A stretch of 64,000 bases of DNA, taken from NCBI GenBank assembly GCA_019419645.1, contig DXZN01000005.1:1-64000 (forward strand), written 5' to 3'. This DNA is from Collinsella sp. (lineage in GTDB: Bacteria; Actinomycetota; Coriobacteriia; Coriobacteriales; Coriobacteriaceae). Made by a program: the position numbers and the translations under genes. This document shows, piece by piece, positions 35,013-42,438 of this stretch (within the stretch, counting starts at the first letter, position 1; every line of letters begins with the position of its first letter). A model generated the notes under the pieces. The model saw only the letters and a program-made list of their open reading frames with translations. It did not search any database and had not been told where the DNA came from.

Positions 35013-35885
35013 ATGCGCGTCGACGAGGTTTTTAAGCAGGCAGCATCCCAGGGCACCGCACCCGTTTCGTTTGAGATGTTCCCGCCCAAGGGCGAGCTTA
35101 CCCTCAACACGGCTCGCGAGGTGGCAGGCAATCTGTGCAAGCTTTCGCCGAGCTTTGTCTCGGTCACTTGTTCCGCTGGCGGCTCGGGCAACGGTGCCAC
35201 CACCGCCCCCATCGCGCATATGATTACGAGCGAATTCGATACGCCCTCGGTGGCGCACCTCACCTGTGTGGGCCGTACCCACGCCGATATCGCCGCCAAG
35301 ATCGATGAGTACCGCACCGCCGGCGTGGAAAACATCCTGGCCCTGCGTGGCGATCTCCCTGCCGGCGCGACCGAGGACGACAAGCCCGCCTCGGACTACG
35401 CCTACGCCCGCGACCTCATCCCCGAGCTCGTCGACGCCGGCTTTTGTGTGGGCGCCGCAGCCTACCCCGAGGGCCACATTGCCTGCGAGGATCTCAACCT
35501 CTCGGTCGAGCACCTCAAGCAAAAGCAAGACGCCGGCGCGAGCTTCTTTGTGACGCAGCTCTTCTTTGATAACGAGTGCTTCTATCGCTTCCGCGAGCTT
35601 GCCGACAAGGCCGGCATCACCGTGCCCATTACCGCGGGCATCATGCCGTTTATGGGCAAGTCGCAGATCAGCCGCATGGTCTTTATGTGCGGCGCGTCGC
35701 TGCCCTCCCCCGTCATCAAGATTCTCGCCAAGTACGAGAACGACCCCGAGAGCCTGCAGGCAGCCGGTGTAGATTATGCCGCCCGTCAGCTTTGCGACCT
35801 TAAGGAGCACGGCGCCGCCGGTCTGCACCTGTACACTATGAATCGTCCTGCGATCGCCGCGACTATTATGGAGCGCCTGGGGTAA
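35013..35885 (+). CDS. metF: Methylenetetrahydrofolate reductase
   Basis: 290 aa from 35013 (AAGGAG upstream). It reduces 5,10-methylene-THF to 5-methyl-THF with FAD. SFEMFPPKGE, SVTCSAGGSGN, AHLTCVGRT, ILALRGDLPAG and FFVTQLFFDNECFYRF are the family landmarks in order. First gene of the operon metF / reactivation domain / metH; its stop overlaps the next start (TAATG). It supplies the methyl donor for MetH. Confidence 0.95.
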   Translation: MRVDEVFKQAASQGTAPVSFEMFPPKGELTLNTAREVAGNLCKLSPSFVSVTCSAGGSGNGATTAPIAHMITSEFDTPSVAHLTCVGRTHADIAAKIDEYRTAGVENILALRGDLPAGATEDDKPASDYAYARDLIPELVDAGFCVGAAAYPEGHIACEDLNLSVEHLKQKQDAGASFFVTQLFFDNECFYRFRELADKAGITVPITAGIMPFMGKSQISRMVFMCGASLPSPVIKILAKYENDPESLQAAGVDYAARQLCDLKEHGAAGLHLYTMNRPAIAATIMERLG

Positions 35886-36673
35886 TGGAAAAACCGCACA
35901 TCGATACAACCGCTGTCGAAGTGCCGGCCGACTTTGCGTCGCCGGCGCTTTACCGTGTCGATGCTGCGCACCATCCCCGTGTCGACCGTGCCGAGATGCT
36001 GCGGTATCTGGGTTACGGCGGCCAGCAGATTGAGCCCGAGCTGTCACGACGTATTGAGCTTGTGGTCGAGCGCCTTGAGCTGGACATTGAGCCCCGCGGC
36101 GTGCGGCGCGTGTTTACCGTCGATGCCACGGGCGTGGACGAGCAGGGAGAGCCTTGCATCCGTCTGGTCGGCACCAACGTTGAGCTGCGCGGTCGCGACA
36201 TCTATCGACATCTCAAGGACGCCCGCATGGCCGCGCTGATGGCCTGCACCCTCGGCATGGACGCCGAGCGTCGTCTGCGCACCACGGGAGCCCAGCAGCC
36301 CCTGGAGGGAGCCGTGCTCGACGCCGCATGCTCTGCCTATGTAGAAGCCGCCGTCGAGCAGATGGACCAGCAGGTTAAGGCTGCGGCCGCCGCACACGGA
36401 CTCGCCGGCAACTGGCGCTTTAGTCCCGGCTACGGCGACTGCCCGCTCTCGGCCCAGCGCTCGATCGTCAATGCGCTCAACGCCACGCGGCTCATCGGCC
36501 TGACCGTCACGCCCACCAGCCTGCTCATGCCCACCAAAAGCGTGACCGCGGTGATCGGTCTGTTCGACGGCGAAGTCCACGACGCCCAGACCCGCCCCAC
36601 CTGCAATATCTGCCGCATGCGCGAGCACTGCCGCTTCCGCGCCGCCCACACCACCTGCTATTCCAGCCATTAG
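35885..36673 (+). CDS. Stand-alone cobalamin-dependent methionine synthase activation-domain protein
   Basis: 262 aa. The words FSPGYGDCPLSAQ and TSLLMPTKSVTAVIG correspond to the MetH C-terminal activation domain (PGYxxCP and the SMxPxxSVSG-like block) that binds SAM and re-methylates inactive cob(II)alamin. Here it is a separate polypeptide, complementing the adjacent MetH that lacks it. The C-terminus holds five cysteines (CNIC, EHC, TTC), suggesting an Fe-S cluster or metal site absent from the E. coli enzyme, possibly for electron input. Confidence 0.85.
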   Translation: MEKPHIDTTAVEVPADFASPALYRVDAAHHPRVDRAEMLRYLGYGGQQIEPELSRRIELVVERLELDIEPRGVRRVFTVDATGVDEQGEPCIRLVGTNVELRGRDIYRHLKDARMAALMACTLGMDAERRLRTTGAQQPLEGAVLDAACSAYVEAAVEQMDQQVKAAAAAHGLAGNWRFSPGYGDCPLSAQRSIVNALNATRLIGLTVTPTSLLMPTKSVTAVIGLFDGEVHDAQTRPTCNICRMREHCRFRAAHTTCYSSH

Positions 36674-36682
36674 GAGCCCTCA

Positions 36683-39241
36683 ATGTTTACTCCGCTTATC
36701 ACTCATGATTCTGACGGCACTGCATTGGCGGCACCCGTTGATGCCGCACGTCGCAACGGAGCCACGTACAAGGCGCGCACGATCGACGATCTGCGCATTA
36801 AGGACGATCGCCTGCGTGCGGCCATCGAGGGCACGGGACACCTGCTGTTCGACGGCGGCATGGGCACCATGCTGCAGGCCGCTGGCATGAAGGCGGGCGC
36901 CCTGCCCGAGCTGCTCAACTTTGAGGAACCCCAGGTCATTACCGACATTCAGCGACAGTACGTCGAGGCCGGCTGCGACGTGATCACCGCCAACACCTTT
37001 GGTGCCAACGCCCACAAGCTCGACAGTACCGCCACCGTGGCAGATGTCTTTGCCGCCGCTGTCGCCTGCGCCCGTGCAGCCGGTGCCCACTACGTCGCCG
37101 GCGATATCGGCCCCATCGGCGCGCTGCTGCGCCCCTTGGGTACCCTCAGCTTCGACGAGGCCTACGACCTCTTTGCCGAGGAGGTGCGCTCTGGCGTCGC
37201 CGCGGGTGTGGACCTCTTTATTATCGAGACTATGACCGACCTTGCCGAGATCAAGGCGGCCGTCCTCGCCTGCCGCGAGAACTCCGACCTGCCCGTCTTT
37301 GCCACCATGACCTTTGAGGAAGACGGACGCACCTTCTTGGGCACGAGCCCCGAGGTCGCCGCCATCACCCTCGACGCCATCGGCGCCGACGTTTTGGGCA
37401 TCAACTGCAGCCAGGGCCCGGCCGAGCTCCGAGGACTCGCCGCGCGTATGCTCACCGTTACGGACAAGCCCGTTATGGTGCAGGCCAATGCGGGACTGCC
37501 CCGCGTGGACGATGACGGAAACACCGTCTTTGATATCCAGGCACCCGAATACGCCGAGGCCGTCGCTGGCATGATTGAGGACGGCGTGAGCGTCGTGGGC
37601 GGCTGCTGCGGCACCACGCCGGCGCACATGGCCGCTTTGCGCACGCTTATCGATAACCACACGCCCAGCACGCGCCGCCGCAAGCCCAGCATGTCGGTCA
37701 CGAGCGCCCAAACGGTCGTGGACCTTCCCAGCGACGGCCACAAGATTGCCGTCATCGGCGAGCGCATCAACCCCACCGGTAAAAAACGCCTGCAGCAGGC
37801 CCTGCGCGACGGCGATCTGGACTACGTGGTGAGCCAGGGCATCAGCCAGCAGGAGCAGGGCGCCGACATCCTGGACGTCAACGTGGGCCTGCCCGAGATC
37901 GACGAGGTCAAGATTATCCAACAGGCCACCGAGCAGCTCCAAGGCTCCACGCTGTTGCCGCTGCAGATCGACTCCACCGATCCCGCCGCCGTCGAGGCCG
38001 CCGTACGCCGCTATGCCGGCAAGCCCATCATCAACTCCGTCAACGGCAAACAGCAGATCATGGATGAGATCTTTCCGCTGGTTGCCCACTACGGCACCAA
38101 CGTCGTCGGCCTTACGCTCGACGAAGGCGGCATCCCCGATACCGCCGAGGCCCGCTTCGCCATCGCCGAGCGCATCGTGGCCGAGGCCGCCCGCTACGGC
38201 ATCGGCCCGGACCGCATCCTCATCGACTGCCTGGTCATGACCGCCTCGACCAACCAGCGCCAGGCCGAGCAGATCCTGCGCGCCATGTCCCTGTGCAAGG
38301 AGCGCCTGGGCGTCAAATGCGCGCTCGGCGTGTCGAACATCAGCTTTGGCCTGCCCGCTCGCCCGCTGCTGGGCTCGGTCTTTTTGGCCGCCGCCTTTGG
38401 TGCAGGTCTGGACGCCCCCATCATGAACCCGGGCTCCAAGCGCTTTATGGACACCGTCTACAGCTATCGCGTCCTGAGCGTTGAGGACGAGGGCTCGACC
38501 GGATACATCGAGCGCTATGCCGGCTGGACCGATCCGTACAAGATCGCCGCCAACCCGGCAGCGGCTCAGGCCGCATCGAGTGATGCCGCGCCTGCTGCTG
38601 GCACCGCCGGCACTGACGGCAACGACGACCCGATTCGTCGAATGGTCGTCTCGGGCCGCAAAGGCGAGATCGCTGCCGAGACCGAGCGTCTGCTGACAGA
38701 CCACGACGCTATGGACCTCATCAACAATCACTTTATCCCCGCTCTCGACGAGGTTGGCGTCCTCTTTGACCAGGGAAAGTTCTTCTTGCCGCAGCTCATG
38801 GCCTCGGCCGAAGCCGCACGCGTGGGCTTCGACACCATCAAGCGCCTGATGCCCGCCGGCGAGATCGCCGACAAGGGCAAGATCTGCGTGGCCACCGTCA
38901 AGGGCGACATCCACGATATTGGCAAGAACATCGTCAAAATGCTGCTCGACAACTACGGCTACACCGTCTTTGACCTGGGCCGCGATGTCGATCCGCAGGA
39001 GGTACTCAAGACCGTCAAGGAGCGCGATATCAAACTCGTCGGCCTCTCGGCGCTTATGACCACCACCGTCGTCGCCATGGAGGAGACCATCAAGCTGCTC
39101 CATGCCGAGGTTCCGGGCGTCAAGATTATCGTAGGCGGCGCCGTGCTCACCCCCGAATACGCCAAGCAGATCGGCGCGGACTACTACGCCAAGGATGCCG
39201 CCGAAAGCGCGCGCATTGCCGAAGAGGTCTTTGGGCAGTAA
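36683..39241 (+). CDS. metH: Cobalamin-dependent methionine synthase lacking the activation domain
   Basis: 852 aa, TAGGAG upstream. It transfers methyl from methyl-THF to homocysteine. Order: homocysteine domain (HLLFDGGMGTMLQ ~52-64; zinc cysteines in GINCSQGP and GGCCGTTPAHM), pterin domain (IGERINPTGKKRLQQAL ~355), B12 cap, and B12 domain with axial His744 in KGDIHDIGKNIV, then GLSALMTTT and IIVGGAVLT. The chain ends after the B12 domain; reactivation comes from the preceding gene. An unusual ~90-residue N-terminal and linker extension (Ala-rich at ~640) is present. Confidence 0.95.
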   Translation: MFTPLITHDSDGTALAAPVDAARRNGATYKARTIDDLRIKDDRLRAAIEGTGHLLFDGGMGTMLQAAGMKAGALPELLNFEEPQVITDIQRQYVEAGCDVITANTFGANAHKLDSTATVADVFAAAVACARAAGAHYVAGDIGPIGALLRPLGTLSFDEAYDLFAEEVRSGVAAGVDLFIIETMTDLAEIKAAVLACRENSDLPVFATMTFEEDGRTFLGTSPEVAAITLDAIGADVLGINCSQGPAELRGLAARMLTVTDKPVMVQANAGLPRVDDDGNTVFDIQAPEYAEAVAGMIEDGVSVVGGCCGTTPAHMAALRTLIDNHTPSTRRRKPSMSVTSAQTVVDLPSDGHKIAVIGERINPTGKKRLQQALRDGDLDYVVSQGISQQEQGADILDVNVGLPEIDEVKIIQQATEQLQGSTLLPLQIDSTDPAAVEAAVRRYAGKPIINSVNGKQQIMDEIFPLVAHYGTNVVGLTLDEGGIPDTAEARFAIAERIVAEAARYGIGPDRILIDCLVMTASTNQRQAEQILRAMSLCKERLGVKCALGVSNISFGLPARPLLGSVFLAAAFGAGLDAPIMNPGSKRFMDTVYSYRVLSVEDEGSTGYIERYAGWTDPYKIAANPAAAQAASSDAAPAAGTAGTDGNDDPIRRMVVSGRKGEIAAETERLLTDHDAMDLINNHFIPALDEVGVLFDQGKFFLPQLMASAEAARVGFDTIKRLMPAGEIADKGKICVATVKGDIHDIGKNIVKMLLDNYGYTVFDLGRDVDPQEVLKTVKERDIKLVGLSALMTTTVVAMEETIKLLHAEVPGVKIIVGGAVLTPEYAKQIGADYYAKDAAESARIAEEVFGQ

Positions 39242-39266
39242 CACAACGGAAACAACCGAGCACTAA

Positions 39267-39304
39267 AACGTGCCGCACGCGCCACTTGGCACGTGCGGCA
39301 CGTT
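39267..39304. terminator. Perfect hairpin after metH
   Basis: 13-bp perfect arms AACGTGCCGCACG / CGTGCGGCACGTT with a 12-nt loop. No U-run; TAGAAT immediately follows and may be the -10 of the next gene, so it may double as terminator and promoter-proximal operator. Confidence 0.6.
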
Positions 39305-39349
39305 AGAATAGATAAGACTATGCTCGTTTTGGCAGATAGGAGCGCAAGG

Positions 39350-40714
39350 ATGGCGATCACGCCTGCAGAAATCGCGGAAACCCGCGGCATGGTTGAGGAG
39401 CAGAACCTCGACATCAGGACCATCACCATGGGTGTTTCGCTCATGGGTTGCGGCGACGAGAACCTCGACCGCATGTGCACGAAGATCTACGACCACGTGA
39501 CGCACACGGCTGAGCATCTGGTCGAGACCGCCGAGAACCTCGAGCGCGAGTACGGTATCCCCATCGTCAACAAGCGCGTTTCCGTCACCCCGGTGGCGCA
39601 GATCGCCGCGTGCTGCAAGGATGAGGACCTCACCCCCATCGCGCACGCCCTCGACCGCGCGGCCGAGACACTCGGCATCGATTACCTGGGCGGCTTCTCC
39701 GCACTCGTCCAGAAGGGCATCGGCGACGCCGATCGCCGCGTTATCCAGTCCATCCCCCAGGCGCTCGCCACCACGAGCCGCGTCTGCTCCAGCGTCAACG
39801 TCGCCAGCCTGCGCGCCGGTATCAACATGGATGCCGTGCTCATGGCCGCCCAGACTATCATCGATGCCGCTAAACTCACGGCCGACCAGGATTCCGTCGG
39901 CGCTTCCAAGTTTGTCTGCTTTGCCAACATGGTCGAGGACTCCCCGTTTATGGCGGGCGCCGTCCACGGCGGTGGCGAGGCCGACGCCGTCATCAACGTA
40001 GGCGTCTCGGGCCCCGGCGTTATGGCCGCAGCCCTGGAGACGCTGCCCGATTCCGCCTCGATGATGGAAGTCGCCGAAAAGATTAAGCAGACCGCCTTTA
40101 AGATCACCCGTGCCGGCGAGCTCATGAGCCGCGAGGCCGCCCATCGTCTGGGTGTCGAGAAGGGCATTGTCGACCTGTCGCTGGCTCCCACGCCTGCCAT
40201 CGGCGACTCCGTCGCGCGCATCCTCGAGATCATCGGCGTGGGCACCTGCGGTGGCCCGGGCACGACCTGCGCGCTCGCCATGCTCAACGATGCCGTCAAG
40301 AAGGGCGGCGTCATGGCCAGCTCCAGCGTGGGCGGTCTTTCCGGCGCCTTTATCCCCGTGTCCGAGGACGCCGGCATGATCGCCGCCGTCGAGGCCGGTG
40401 CGCTTTCGCTCGAGAAGCTCGAGGCCATGACCTGCGTGTGCTCCGTGGGCCTGGACATGATCGCCATCCCCGGCGACACCCCGGTCGAGACCATCGCCGG
40501 CATCATCGCCGACGAGATGGCCATCGGCGTCATCAACAACAAGACCACGGCCGTCCGCGTGATTCCTGCCATCGGCAAGGGCGTGGGTGACTGCGTCGAG
40601 TACGGCGGCCTGTTCGGCCGTGCGCCCATCATGCCGGTGAACCCCAACGCCGGCACCGTGCTTGCCCATCGCGGTGGACGCTTCCCGGCGCCGCTGAACT
40701 CGCTGAAGAACTAG
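39350..40714 (+). CDS. DUF711 / UPF0210 family protein
   Basis: 454 aa from 39350 (AGGAG upstream). The sequence [23 protein letters not shown] opens the family, with [32 protein letters not shown] and [20 protein letters not shown] blocks and the C-terminal [20 protein letters not shown]. Homologues are distantly related to pyruvate formate-lyase in fold annotations and usually follow a small ACT-domain gene; that partner is absent here. Function not established. The stop is followed 17 bp later by the palindromic element at 40732. Confidence 0.88.
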   Translation: MAITPAEIAETRGMVEEQNLDIRTITMGVSLMGCGDENLDRMCTKIYDHVTHTAEHLVETAENLEREYGIPIVNKRVSVTPVAQIAACCKDEDLTPIAHALDRAAETLGIDYLGGFSALVQKGIGDADRRVIQSIPQALATTSRVCSSVNVASLRAGINMDAVLMAAQTIIDAAKLTADQDSVGASKFVCFANMVEDSPFMAGAVHGGGEADAVINVGVSGPGVMAAALETLPDSASMMEVAEKIKQTAFKITRAGELMSREAAHRLGVEKGIVDLSLAPTPAIGDSVARILEIIGVGTCGGPGTTCALAMLNDAVKKGGVMASSSVGGLSGAFIPVSEDAGMIAAVEAGALSLEKLEAMTCVCSVGLDMIAIPGDTPVETIAGIIADEMAIGVINNKTTAVRVIPAIGKGVGDCVEYGGLFGRAPIMPVNPNAGTVLAHRGGRFPAPLNSLKN

Positions 40715-40731
40715 CTGAGGGGGACTGGCGA

Positions 40732-40865
40732 GGAGCCCCGGGGAGGGCAAATATATAAGGTCGCCTGCTCGGACAGTCCTGGCTCGCACGGAGAGCACAT
40801 TAAGTGCTCTCCGGCTCGTGCGGAACTCGCGATCGACCTTATATATTTGCCCTCCCCGGGGCTCC
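40732..40865 (+). ncRNA. Candidate structured 3'-UTR element, copy 1
   Basis: Perfect 32-bp outer arms (40732-40763 and 40834-40865; starting GGAGCCCCGGGGAGGG) enclose ACAGTCCTG, then a second stem ending GGAGAGCAC-ATTAA-GTGCTCTCC, then GTGCGGAACTC. The same three core words, in the same order and the same sense relative to the preceding gene, occur in the element at 60908-61048, whose outer arms have a wholly different sequence. Conserved core with covarying stems suggests a structured RNA, though a palindromic mobile repeat is possible. Confidence 0.6.
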
Positions 40866-41032
40866 CGCACAACGGGACCTCAGTTGGGTTCTATCCCGGT
40901 TGCAGTTGCTTCGCTCCTGCACCACTTGGCTGGTGCGGCGGTTTGGCGTTGGAACGGTTCTTTTTCTGATATATGCTGGTTGCGGCTCTTCTTTTGGGAG
41001 GAGTCGCTTTTTTGTTGTGAGGGGGATGGCCC

Positions 41033-41920
41033 GTGGCTGATGGTGTAATTCAATCTGAGCTGCTTTCTGCTGATTGGAATGGCGAATGGATGCGTCTGCA
41101 AGCTGATCGGCGACGGGCTGTTGATTCTTTTGAGTGGGATAAGCGGGCTCGGCATTTTCGTCCGCTGGAGACTGCTCCGTATACGCGGGATTTTATAAAG
41201 CTGCTGGCGCTTGATCCTGGTGAGTCGGTGCTCGATATGGGGTGCGGGGCTGGGTCGATTGCTATTCCGCTTGCTCAGGCTGGACATCCTATAATTGCAG
41301 CCGACTTCTCCCCCGCTATGTTGGGCACCCTTGATGCCGGCGTTGAGTACTATGGGCTCGAGGACCTGATTACGCCGCTTGAGCTTGCCTGGGATGATGA
41401 TTGGGATCTGGTTGGGCCGGTTGCCAAGGCTGTTGATGTTGCCTTTGCGAGTCGCTCGGTTACTACGAACGACCTGAAGGGGGCGCTTGCCAAGCTTGAC
41501 CGTACGGCTCGTCGGCGTTGTGCCGTCACGATGGTCGCCAACTCCAGACCGCGTTATGACCTGCACTTGATGAACGCCATCGGCGACTCGGTTACCTGTA
41601 GCAATGGTTTTGTGTACGCCTTTAACATCCTTATTCAGATGGGGGCACTGCCGCAGGTCACGTATTTTGAATCGCCCCGACGCGACACCTTCGATAGTCT
41701 CGAAGCGGGCGTGGCAGACTTTTCTCGCATGCTCGAACATGGCAACGAGGATAAGATCGACCGCCTGCGCGACTATATCGCCCACCACATGATCGAGAAC
41801 CCCCATGCCGGCGAGCCGGGATCCAAGGGCGTACCGCAGGGACGCTACATGCTCGACCACATCCGCAAAGTCCGATGGGCGTTTATCGCCTGGGAGCCGG
41901 TCTCCGTACCCCGCCCGTAG
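41033..41920 (+). CDS. Class I SAM-dependent methyltransferase
   Basis: 295 aa from GTG 41033 (GAGGGGG upstream). SAM-binding motif I is VLDMGCGAGSIAIPLAQAG (~66-84) and the strand-2 acid is in IIAADFSPAML. FASRSVTTNDLKGAL and CAVTMVANSRPRYD complete the fold. It resembles small-molecule methyltransferases of the Coriobacteria; substrate unknown. A T-rich hairpin-like stretch (40985-41018) stands just before the gene and may be an attenuator or the terminator of the upstream transcript. Confidence 0.8.
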   Translation: MADGVIQSELLSADWNGEWMRLQADRRRAVDSFEWDKRARHFRPLETAPYTRDFIKLLALDPGESVLDMGCGAGSIAIPLAQAGHPIIAADFSPAMLGTLDAGVEYYGLEDLITPLELAWDDDWDLVGPVAKAVDVAFASRSVTTNDLKGALAKLDRTARRRCAVTMVANSRPRYDLHLMNAIGDSVTCSNGFVYAFNILIQMGALPQVTYFESPRRDTFDSLEAGVADFSRMLEHGNEDKIDRLRDYIAHHMIENPHAGEPGSKGVPQGRYMLDHIRKVRWAFIAWEPVSVPRP

Positions 41921-42078
41921 CCCATCTAAAGCTTGCATCGTCTTCCCGTCCGGCATCCGCATTCTTTGCGAACTGGGCAAACGCGCTCCACACCGCGCCG
42001 TTCCTGCGCTATCGTGGGACAGCTCACGTAGATTAAGGCCCCATCGCGGGGCGCCCCATACATAGAAAGCGAGAACCC

Positions 42079-42378
42079 ATGGCACTGACAGGAGCCCAGG
42101 TCAAGCAGCTTCGCAGCATGGCCCATCACCTCAACCCCGCCATCATCATCGGTAAGTCCGATGTCAACGAGGGCACCGTCGAGCAGACGGTTGCCTACCT
42201 GGAGAAGCACGAGCTCGTTAAGTGCTCCGTGCTGGACGGCTCCAGCCTTTCTGCCCGCGAGGCCGCCGAGGAGCTCGCTGAGCGCTGCCACGCCGACGTC
42301 GTTCAGGTTATCGGCCGCAAGTTCTCGCTGTATCGCGAGTCCTCGCGCAAGGATATCGAGAAGATCAAGCTCGTCTAA
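42079..42378 (+). CDS. yhbY: YhbY-family (CRM domain) RNA-binding protein
   Basis: 99 aa. LTGAQVKQLRSMAHHLNPAI, IIGKSDVNEGTVEQT, and the HELVKCSVLD and DVVQVIGRKFSLYRES blocks are the whole CRM domain, whose relatives bind precursor 50S particles. Start ATG behind GAAAGCGAGAA. Own terminator at 42406. Confidence 0.93.
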   Translation: MALTGAQVKQLRSMAHHLNPAIIIGKSDVNEGTVEQTVAYLEKHELVKCSVLDGSSLSAREAAEELAERCHADVVQVIGRKFSLYRESSRKDIEKIKLV

Positions 42379-42405
42379 AACCGACTGGCCATACCGAGTA
42401 GTCCG

Positions 42406-42438
42406 CGGGCGTCCGATTGATTCGGACGCCCGTTTTTT
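42406..42438 (+). terminator. Rho-independent terminator of yhbY
   Basis: 11-bp perfect arms CGGGCGTCCGA / TCGGACGCCCG, loop TTGAT, then TTTTTT. The convergent regulator gene ends inside the T-run. Confidence 0.92.
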
